A stretch of 64,000 bases of DNA. Source: F23-D06 sp947165685 (GTDB taxonomy: Bacteria > Bacteroidota > Bacteroidia > Bacteroidales > WCHB1-69). The position numbers were made by a program, and so were the translations under genes. Below are positions 16,160 to 25,500 of this stretch, in pieces. Each line of letters opens with the position of its first letter. The first letter of the stretch is position 1. Below the pieces are notes generated by a model. The model made no database searches. It saw only the letters and a list, made by a program, of their open reading frames with translations, and had not been told where the DNA came from. The stretch spans positions 62,001-126,000 of the forward strand of contig CAMVBK010000002.1 of NCBI GenBank assembly GCA_947165685.1. Reading direction: 5' to 3'.

Positions 16160-17278
16160 CTACCGTATCAATGTCACAGAGCCTTTCGCTGTTCGCTCTT
16201 TCTCCCCTCGCGGCTTGTAGCACACGAGAACCACATACACGCCTTCCGACTTGTGATCCCCGTCCCAGCCGCGTGACAAATCATCGGTGCGGAAAATCAT
16301 ATTGCCCCATCGGTCGAAAATTTCCATTCGGTAGCTCTCTATCTCACTGGGGGCGCTGAAGACGGGCCGAAATTCTGGATTGAGCTGGTTGCCGCCGGGC
16401 GTGAAAGCGTTGGGAAGGTAGAGCCGAAGCGAGGCGATTGTGTCGGGCACTGGCATGACAGACGGGTCATCTACGACAGGGTCGGGGTCAGGGTCGGGGC
16501 CAGGGTCGGGATCAGGATCGGGATCAGGATCGGGGTCGGGATTCACGGGAGCTCCGTCAAAGAGTACGCTGTCGATAAAAAACCGATAATCAATCGCTTG
16601 TGGGGAAAAGCCATGATTTTGAAGCGGCCATTTCGGGTATTGCAAAAGCGAGTCGTTGAAGAAGGCCACAAAATAGGGCGGGGTCATGTTCTCGAACCCC
16701 GTCACGGTGAAGCGTTCCCACACGAGCCGGGCGGCGGTAAGCTCCACAGTATCAATTCCTACGAAACTCCCCTTCCAATCGTTAGTGTCAGCGATATAGC
16801 CCACGACAAGCCGACGTCGCAGACTGTCACCCAAATAGTTGGAACCATAGATTCCGTAGGAGAAAATGCTGAAGCTGACGCTTGTCGGCGGAGACTCCAA
16901 TTCCGGGCTGATCAGTATAATCGTAAAACCGCTTGGTATAGGAGTTCCAGGCGGCCCTACATATCTGGATCCGACGCAGGCACTGTTTCCGGGCGGGTCG
17001 TCGGGGAACAGGTGGTTCTGCGTGCCGGCAATCTTCCCTCCATGGTCGTCGAAATTCTCGCGCCAGCAGTGGTCTTCCCCAATAAGGACCGGAGTCTGAA
17101 TGAAGTCCCACCATGTATGGCTGTCGAAGTCCTCGTAATACGGCAGTGCCTTCGGCGGACAATCCTGTGCAATGACCCGCGTACAACAGCCCGCAGCGAC
17201 AACAACCAATGCCAACAAGGCCTGGATAAAAATTTCGGCAATAATCTTTTTACACCCTATGTTTATCGTATCGATCAT
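16160..17278 (-). CDS. T9SS type B cargo protein with Asp-Pro linker
   Basis: A 372-residue exported protein. The start at 17278 gives MIDTINIGCKK and a clean signal peptide ending VIAQ. A longer frame to 17368 is rejected because the promoter -7 element (17344-17336) falls inside it. An N-terminal cleaved-adhesin-like domain (YYEDFDSHTWWDF, FTIILISPELE) is followed by an uninterrupted Asp-Pro dipeptide linker and a type B sorting domain (LPNAFTPGGNQLNPEFRP, EIFDRWGNMIF, GWDG, GSVTLIR). The linker is encoded by six-base tandem repeats that could change length in frame. It is transcribed divergently from the symporter gene. Confidence 0.8.
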   Translation of the reverse strand: MIDTINIGCKKIIAEIFIQALLALVVVAAGCCTRVIAQDCPPKALPYYEDFDSHTWWDFIQTPVLIGEDHCWRENFDDHGGKIAGTQNHLFPDDPPGNSACVGSRYVGPPGTPIPSGFTIILISPELESPPTSVSFSIFSYGIYGSNYLGDSLRRRLVVGYIADTNDWKGSFVGIDTVELTAARLVWERFTVTGFENMTPPYFVAFFNDSLLQYPKWPLQNHGFSPQAIDYRFFIDSVLFDGAPVNPDPDPDPDPDPDPGPDPDPDPVVDDPSVMPVPDTIASLRLYLPNAFTPGGNQLNPEFRPVFSAPSEIESYRMEIFDRWGNMIFRTDDLSRGWDGDHKSEGVYVVLVCYKPRGEKERTAKGSVTLIR

Positions 17279-17335
17279 AGCTTTTCCAGTATCTTCTCCC
17301 ACACTATAGTCGCACGAGATTGCATTTTCGTTACA

Positions 17336-17387
17336 GCAAAAGTAAAAAAAGCATATTCCATCATTCACTAAAAAAACGTACTTTTGC
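17336..17387. promoter_or_regulatory. Divergent promoters between cargo and symporter genes
   Basis: Minus-strand TACTTTTGC (17344-17336) serves the cargo gene, and plus-strand TACTTTTGC (17379-17387) serves the symporter gene. The two -7 boxes are 34 bases apart, so the -33 regions must overlap. Confidence 0.6.
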
Positions 17388-17408
17388 GCCCGACAAATTC
17401 TGAATCGT

Positions 17409-19052
17409 ATGAACCCTACTTTTCACACCATCGACATCATCATTTTCGCCGCCTACTTATTAATCATTGTAGGCTTAGGCATTTGGATTTCCCGCCGGAA
17501 GAAAAACAAGGACAAAACCGCCGAAGACTACTTCCTCGCAGGAAAATCGCTGCCATGGTGGACAATCGGTGCGTCGCTGATTGCCGCGAACATCTCCGCC
17601 GAGCAGTTCATCGGCATGTCCGGTTCGGGTTTTGCGGGTGGTTTCGCGGTGGCATCCTACGAGTTCATGGCTGCGCTCACGCTCATCATTGTGGCCAAGT
17701 TCTTCATGCCGATATTTGTGAAACAGGGCATCTACACCATTCCGGAATTTGTGGAGAAACGCTATTCGCGGCAGCTCAAAACCATACTGGCCGTCTTCTG
17801 GTTAGGCCTCTTTATCTTCGTGAACCTTACTTCCGTGCTTTTCCTCGGCGCGAAGGCCATCGACACCATCATCGGCACCGGCGATGGCTCGCTCATCATG
17901 CCCGCCATCGTCGGATTGGGCATCATCGCCGCACTCTACTCCATCTCAGGCGGTCTATCTTCAGTGGCTTGGACCGACATTCTGCAAGTCTTCCTGCTCG
18001 TGATAGGCGGCCTCATCACCACCGTGGTAGCCCTGCAGGTTATCAGTCCTGACGGCACGATTTCGCACGGCATCCGCCATCTCGCCGATGCTGCGGGCGA
18101 CCGCATGCATCTGATTCTGCCTCAAAACAACCCTGAGTACCATAACCTGCCTGGCATCGCAATGCTCATAGGCGGATTGTGGGTGGCCAACCTTTACTAC
18201 TGGGGTTTCAACCAATACATTATCCAGCGGGCGTTTGCAGCCAAATCACTGAAAGAGGCGCAAAAAGGACTGGCGTTCGCGGCATTCCTCAAACTACTCA
18301 TTCCCTTCATCGTGGTCATCCCCGGCATTGTCGCCTACGTGATGTACACTGAAGGCAGCTTCGGCGCGGTGGAGGCACTCACCAAGGCCAATGGCACTCT
18401 CAACAACGACAATGCCTACCCCTGGCTCATCAGCACCTTTATTCCCGTCGGGCTTAAAGGACTGGTACTCGCCGCATTAGCCGCCGCCATCATCTCCTCG
18501 CTCGCCTCCATGCTCAACTCTGCATCTACGATCTATACAATGGACATATACAAGCCCTACATCGCCCCTAAGGTAAAAGAGAAAACGGGCAAAGATGTCA
18601 GTTTGGTGCTGGTGGGGCAGATTTCCGCCGGACTCTTCCTGATCATCGCCATACTGATTGCCCCGCTGCTCGGCAGTGTGGGACAGATGTTCCAATACAT
18701 CCAGGAATACACCGGATTGGTGAGTCCGGGCATTCTCGCGCTGTTCCTGTTAGGTCTTTTCTGGAAAAAAACCACGAACAAAGGCGCTGTCGCAGGCGTG
18801 CTGCTATCCATCCCCATCGCTTTGGCTCTCAAGTTCTTGCCCATTAACATGCCTTTCATTGACCAGATGTTCTACACCTGCATCCTCACGATGGCCGTCA
18901 TCATCATGGTGAGTTTGTGCACATGCGAGGGCGCGGACGACCCGAAAGGCATCGACCTCACCGCTGACATGTTTCAGACAAAACGCGACTTCCACATCGC
19001 CGCGTACTCAATCCTGGTGCTGTTGGTGGTAATTTACGCAGTGCTTTGGTAG
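17409..19052 (+). CDS. Sodium/solute symporter (SSS family)
   Basis: An inner-membrane protein of 547 residues with about 13-14 hydrophobic helices, which imports a solute with Na+. SSS marks are EDYFLAGKSLPWWTIGASLIAANISAEQFIGMSGSGFA near the start, YSISGG, and the late segment TGLVSPGILALFLLGLFWKK. The architecture resembles the sugar/SGLT branch; the substrate cannot be assigned. It starts 21 bases after its -7 promoter element. Confidence 0.88.
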   Translation: MNPTFHTIDIIIFAAYLLIIVGLGIWISRRKKNKDKTAEDYFLAGKSLPWWTIGASLIAANISAEQFIGMSGSGFAGGFAVASYEFMAALTLIIVAKFFMPIFVKQGIYTIPEFVEKRYSRQLKTILAVFWLGLFIFVNLTSVLFLGAKAIDTIIGTGDGSLIMPAIVGLGIIAALYSISGGLSSVAWTDILQVFLLVIGGLITTVVALQVISPDGTISHGIRHLADAAGDRMHLILPQNNPEYHNLPGIAMLIGGLWVANLYYWGFNQYIIQRAFAAKSLKEAQKGLAFAAFLKLLIPFIVVIPGIVAYVMYTEGSFGAVEALTKANGTLNNDNAYPWLISTFIPVGLKGLVLAALAAAIISSLASMLNSASTIYTMDIYKPYIAPKVKEKTGKDVSLVLVGQISAGLFLIIAILIAPLLGSVGQMFQYIQEYTGLVSPGILALFLLGLFWKKTTNKGAVAGVLLSIPIALALKFLPINMPFIDQMFYTCILTMAVIIMVSLCTCEGADDPKGIDLTADMFQTKRDFHIAAYSILVLLVVIYAVLW

Positions 19053-19476
19053 GGATTATCGTGAATCGCCCATTTCTGAAATGCAAAAACGAGGATATCC
19101 GTTCAACCATAATGGATCCCGCATTTCGGATAGCGCATTAAAAAGCGTATCTCTGCCCCATCAAAATACCCAATGAAACGGCACCGCCCACACCCAGCAG
19201 AGCAACGGCCGCAAGCTGGACATCCATTTGACAAAAACAAAATCTAAGCAAAAAGCACTTTTTGACAAATAAACCAACCCTTTTGCCGAACAACAATTAG
19301 TTGGTTTTCCGTTTTTTTGCACCCCGAAAAAAAGGGGCTTTTGCCTGTCTTGTTGATAACTTTTCATTTGCCGGCACGCGCTCTACGCGGTTTTTGGCAA
19401 ACGAACAAAAATAAGAAGCAGGTTGTTTGAGCATTTCCCCAATGCGAGACCTGCATTCATGTGTTGTGTTATGTGC
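19053..19476. other. Intergenic region with small hairpins
   Basis: No large gene lies here. Visible structures are CATTTC/GAAATG (19071-19083), a 7-bp inverted repeat AACCAAC/GTTGGTT around 19272-19306, and CCCC/GGGG flanking an A-rich loop near 19322-19337. A possible 29-residue membrane peptide on the minus strand is listed separately. A small RNA between about 19310 and 19510 cannot be excluded, but I recognise no known family. Confidence 0.3.
19138..19227 (-). CDS. Possible 29-residue membrane peptide
   Basis: ATG at 19227 opens a frame reading MDVQLAAVALLGVGGAVSLG and on to ILMGQRYAF, then TAA. It is one hydrophobic helix with an acidic start and a basic end. A promoter fits: TTTG (19269-19266), 19 bases, then TAGATTTTG (19246-19238), which has one extra T compared with consensus. 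The transcript would be almost leaderless. It is too short to judge by composition, so a chance frame remains possible. Confidence 0.3.
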   Translation of the reverse strand: MDVQLAAVALLGVGGAVSLGILMGQRYAF

Positions 19477-19504
19477 GAAAGAGGCCCCGTATGGAGCCTC
19501 TTTC
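19477..19504 (-). terminator. Terminator after sprA
   Basis: GAAAGAGGC (19477-19485) and GCCTCTTTC (19496-19504) form a perfect 9-bp stem around ten bases. It lies 40 bases beyond the sprA stop on the minus strand. The U-tract is weak. Confidence 0.6.
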
Positions 19505-19544
19505 TATTTCTAAAACGAATTAAAATCGGGAAAGTATATTAGCC

Positions 19545-22500
19545 CTACTGTGACAGCATCAGCTTCAACTCGATACCTGTTTCGAAGTTCATGTTGTTAT
19601 ACTGGTTCTTGTTCTTCGGCTTGTTGATAGTGTGGTTGTAATAGAACTTCAATCCGACCAGACGGCTGAACTGGTAATCAGCTGCGGCATTGATGGTGAT
19701 ATTCAAGGCACCAGAAGTAACTTGCTGGTCGTCTTCCGTAATTCTGCGCAACATGGTCTGGTTGTCCTTCAGACCAAAACCCGCGGTGACGTTCAAATCG
19801 CTGACAAACTGGCGTTTCATGCCGGAGAACACCAACCCAATCTTGATATCTTTGAATCGATAACCGGCTGATACCGCCACCTCCTTGCTGGTGGTCTCAG
19901 TGATTTGCGTATTAGCAAAGCTAAGAGAGAGGTTACGGCTCTGCTTATACTCTACTTTCAGCAACATACTGTTTTTCAGAGTCATGTCAAAACCAATCAA
20001 AGGCGCAAACTGTTCGGTCAAAGCCATTTGACTCAATTCGTGCGTGGCAATGAAGTCACCAAGCGTGTTGTAGGCCGTCGGAAAACCGTTCGCATCCTGT
20101 GTATAGGCGATATTCGTGGAATAACCACCAACGTTATAATTACATGTGTAGTTATGAATCAAGGAGAAACTCTGGAACACTTTTTCCATTCCTTTGATCT
20201 TGGTCAAACCATTGTAGTTGACACGCCAGTTAGGCAACGGGATTTTTAAGAACGGGGAGAAAATGTCAGCTTTTTTGGCGTCTTTTCCAAGATAGGTGGT
20301 GAAGAAGGCACCCATCAAGACATCTTGCGAAATGGCACTATAACCTACGGGGAAACCCGTCTCCGGATCCACCTCACCGGTGTAATTGGGATTGTGCTCC
20401 GCATATCGTTCCGAAAGTTGCGCACGCACTGCCCGGAAATCCTGGAACAGTTCATCGTGATTCTTGAAGAAAGTACCCAAACCGCAATAGGTCATACTGA
20501 AGGAACCGGAACGTTGCGGCGTGTAGTGCGACACATTGCCCAGTTCATCCACATGGAAATATTCGGAGAAGTTCTCCGTAAAGTTGCGGTTGGCGGAAAC
20601 GTCGATTCGGAAATCACGGAAAGGCTCCACCGTAGCGCGGAAATTGATCACCTGGTTCTTTGTGCGCTGGTATGCCGTATTCATCAGCGAATCCGTGGTA
20701 AGCCAATGGTTGCGGGCTCCGATGGTCTGAATATCCGGCTGCCCGCCGAACATGAACAGGAAGCCCGGACCGCTACTCTCCTTAGTATGACCCACCAACG
20801 TGGCAGAATGCATGTAGCCTGGCAGCACAGTCCCTCGGCCTTGCGAAAAAGTGGCTGAGACATTCCGCACCGACATGAGCAGACGCAGTGTACCATCCAG
20901 AATTATACGACCGATTTCGGGCTTCTCACGAAGGGAGTCGTTCTTGTCCCTACCTTTTCCTTTCTTCCCTTTTTCCACCTCCTCAACCACATCGTCCTTG
21001 CCTGCTTTTCTGCCACCATTCTTGCCCGCATTAGTGTTGTTTCGTATAATTCCTTGGTTCACTTTCTTCAAATAAGGCACTGAATTGTAAAGTGTAACAA
21101 AGTTCAGAGAGGCATTGCCCTGGATGTTTTGCGAGTTTTGAATGGTATTGCCGAGGTAAGCCAAGGAGAGCGCAGATGCGTTGAACATATACATGGAACT
21201 GTAACGTACATTGGCGCTCACGAACTTGAACAGCGGAATCTTGTTAATCGGCACCTGGTAGGTGGCGTTGAAGGTCTGGCGATAGTCGGTTGTACGACCG
21301 CCCCGGCCTAAACAGCGCCACACCGAATCTTTCTCCGTACGGGTGTCTATGCGACCGTCCGGTTCGTCAATACGCGCGGAAGCGTCTGCCTTGAACTCCA
21401 GCTTCAAACTTTGGAAAATATCCCAGTTGATGGCATAATTACGGGTCCAATCGAAAGACTTGACATAATTGGTGTCGATGATGATATTGCCTTGGCTCTT
21501 GGGACGGTACTTGAACTCCTGCAGGTCACGATGCAGCGTGGTGCGGAACGTGATGTTCTTCGGCATTGGTGTGAAGTTGAAGTCGCGAATCAGCTGCAAC
21601 CATTTGTTCTTGGTCCATTTGGCACGCGAGAACGGCCGATAGTTCTTTGGGTTCGTACTGAACGTGTAACCGATTTCCCCGTGATGGATGTATTCGTTGT
21701 TCATCTCCATGTCCTCATCGCGCTGTACCAATTCAGAATACGAATAGGAGAAGTCAAGGTTCTCAATATCCCAAATGTGCATTTTCGTGTTGCCCTTCGA
21801 AAAATCGCGCTCCTTGCGGACATTCATCAAGTTGACATTCTGGCGGCGGGTAACCTTGTTGGTCAGGAAGCGCAAAGAGTCGCGCGCAGCTATGGGCAGG
21901 TCGGCCAGCTCGTCCTTCATCTTCACATCGGGATTCAACGGGTTATATTCGGGCTGTACAACTGCTAAAGAATAGTCGTAGTGCACCGGAATCTTGATGT
22001 TCCATTTTTCGGGGAAGAGAATCTTGCCGCCATCGATGTTGGTGGCAAGGTCGAAGTTGATGTTGGTCTCGTGTGAGCGTTGGGTGATAGATTGTTCAAT
22101 AGAGCCGAAGCCTGGAGTGGAATAGGTTCCCGACAGGGTCAAATCGCCAACATCGGCGAGCGTGGTACGCGCCCGCAACAATGCCGCAAAACCCTGGCGG
22201 TCATCGAAGCCACTCAACCTCAACTCGTTAATCCACATTTCCACCGACTTGGGCTGCATGTCGTCATTGTCGTTCGGATAACGCTTTTTGGGATTTCGGA
22301 CACCAATCATAATAGTGGTCACTTCGCCCAAATTAGGATTTCCCACCACGGTCATACGGTTTTCTCCGTCATTCCTGGTGAAAGGAATCAGATTGCTGGA
22401 ATGATGTCCCTCGCGTACCTGTTTGTTACGGTCCATCTTCAACGCGACCAGCGAATCAAGCGTAATGTACATACGGTTTTTCTCCGGCCAGATACGATTG

Positions 22501-25500
22501 GAGTCGGAACGGCTCACCGACCACGGCGTAATCTCAATCGGCATTTCATATTCGTAATAGTTCTCCTTGAAGTCGGATCCCAAACGAATAAAGGCCGTCA
22601 CTTCGCCATCGCGTAAATCTCCAGACGTAAACACGTCCTCCGCATGGATGTACATTTGCAGGTTGTTGAACTGGCGAAGATCATACGAAGTGCTCTTGTA
22701 GATGGCACGGGAATCGCCGTCGGGCAAATCAACCACCTTCATGGTCACCGACTGCTCGTTCTCCTGATACATTTGGGCGGTCATTCCGTATGCAGTCTCG
22801 CGCACAATGCCCGGAGGCAACACATACGGAACCGGCGTGCGGTTGGCGTTCTCCTCCAAGCTCACCGTTCCAACATAGAAGGAGCATTCGCCGTCGTCCT
22901 GTGTCGGGAAATAGTCACCATCCTCGCGCAAACTGAGGTTGTAGGTACGCCAGCTGCTGCGAACCAATTCGAACGTGGCTAAACGGCAGACAATCGGTTC
23001 TTCGAACTCCCGCATAAATACACGCATGAAACGGATGGAATTGAATCCCGACATATTGTTCACCACCTTGTCCGGATTGTGAATCGGAATACGGAACTGG
23101 TACCATTTCGTAGCGGGACGCGTTCCATCGGGAAGCGGGCTCGGATGCCCTTCATAGACATCATTGATGTAATTTTCGCCCACCACCATCTTATCAGGCG
23201 AAAGGTCAATCACATATTGATAGTACCGTTCGTCTTCGCTCAACGTGTTGTCGTTGTTCATATCCTCCATGTTAGGCATACTGGTGGCGGCAGTGGGATA
23301 GTTTTCGGGACTTTGGTTATCGGTCGGGGAGTTGCCGTCCGCATTATTATAATATTTGTAACGCTCCACCACTTTGAGGTCGGCATCATCGTAATCGCTT
23401 CCTCTGAAATAGTGGTAGTTATCAGCAGAGGGGTCGGCAACAGCGTTCTGGTAGGCTTGCGATCCTGCGCCAAAGGCGGCGGCCAACCGTTCAAGATAGG
23501 TCTCCTGGAAAAACTCCTGCTCCCGGAAAGTGGGCAAACCGTCGTAACCCACATCCTGGTGCTGACGGGAGGATTCTTGGTTGTCAAAGGAGTTCACCAC
23601 CATTTGCTTAGTGGGCACGCGACCCCACACCGTGAAGTCGATGTCACTGTCTGAACCGTCCTCGGGCAGGCCGTTTTCATAGAACTTCCGACCGTCTCGC
23701 AGAATATCCTCGGAAATGTCACCAAGATTGAAATAGAGCTTACCACCCTTGTGGTCAGGATTGTCGATGAACGGGTCCATCATCCAGAATTCGATGTACT
23801 CGTAGTTGGAAGACTCGAAGTCGGTGTTGTCGAACTTCCGCATAATACCGCCCCAACGAGTCTCAGGATCCTTCAGCGTGCCGTCTTCGTTCAAACCGCG
23901 GGAGAATCCCTCCGAACCATCGACATCATAGTTGTAGGATCCTCTCTCCGAAGGATAGAAGGCCATGTTGAAGACCGTCATCAGGGTAGAGAGTTGCGTG
24001 TTGGCGAAATCCTTATACGGGAAAAGTTCCGGCTCATAAACGGCACGGGCATACGGTTGCGACAAGTCCTCCTTGGACAGATTGCGCGGCACGGCCGTCC
24101 CACTGTTGTAGAACAAAGGGTCGATGACATACCATGCCATCCGGGCACGGTTATAGCCGTAGGCCAGCTGACGGCGCGCTGAAGCGGTGACGCTCACCGG
24201 TGATGCCTCCGGGAACAGGTCAGGCTGTCCTTGCGGTGTGGAGGCCAGTACCCAGTTGCTCATGTTCATCAGGTCGATGGTCGATTTCGCCGACTCAAAA
24301 TTGTCGATATACGTGGTTCCGCTCTTGCCAATCTGACGGGAATGCCCGGGAATGAAATGGGCAAACTCGCCGTCCAAATTCAAATACGACTTGGTAGTGG
24401 TGTTATGGAACGTCAACAAGTCAATGGCTTTCGTGAGGAAGGGCAACTCCGTCTTATAGGCGAAATTCATACCCCAGATCAGATTGTTGATAGGTTCGTC
24501 GCCATAATTCACTTTGTTGGTGATGGGACGCTCGCGCAGGTTCAGCAACGTCGCACCCACCGTGAAATCAGGCGAGAAGACATAGTCGAGGTTCAACCCG
24601 AACATGCGCTTGTCGGTCTGGTAGGCGTCATCCACCTCCGGCTGGATCTGGATCGGCGTACCCGATGCCAAAATGCCCTGGTTTATGATGGTGACCACGC
24701 CCATGTCGTAGTTGACAGTGTAGTCCACATTTTCCGTCAGCGTGACACCGCCGGCGGTCACTTTCACCGACTTGGTGGCACCGCCGCCCTGGAAATGGAA
24801 TTCCGAGCCATACGATGACCGGTAGCTACCTTCAATGTAGTATTTGTTCTTGTTCGTAATCTGTTGCGCCATGGTCTTCGTCATCGTGTAGAGCGAGTCG
24901 AAGGCGTATTTGTCGGCCAGCTCGGGGTCGTCAAGCACCGCACGCAAATCCTTGCCGAAAGGCTCTGTCGTGGGGAAATAGATGCGGCCATTGCTGGAAT
25001 TGATGGTACCACCGTTGATGTGGGCGTTGTCGATGAAGTCGAAGATACCGTCCGGGGAGGGATCCTGCTGTTGGTTCAAGCGGTCGAGCCCCATCAGGCG
25101 GATCAACGCGATGCCCTTCTGCGCACCCTGCGTGAAGAAACCGTTCGGCGTACCCTCGGCATCACCCGTATAAAGGATGTTCAAACGGAACTTTTCGGGC
25201 GAGACCTGATAAGCCGACAGGCTATAGACGTTTTTCATCATCAGTTTCCACAGCGGCGACTTCGTGTTCAGGTTGGAACTCTTCAGCAACTTCACCCGGA
25301 TGCAGTTCGGGGTGGCCACCTCGTTGGAGAACTCACCGACCTGATAGACATGATCGTCACCGATCACCGTGTATTGGAAGGCCACAGCCAGTACTTGGTC
25401 AGCGGCCAGCGCGGAGTTCAGGGAAATGAAACCCAACTTGGTGTTCACCGAATATTCGCTGGGCGAAAGGAGGCGGGCGCTTTCCACTTTTTCATAGTTG

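Noticed and set aside
19161..19367. A 68-codon minus-strand frame
   Set aside because: It overlaps hairpins and a better promoter-linked 29-residue frame, has unusual composition and no family match.
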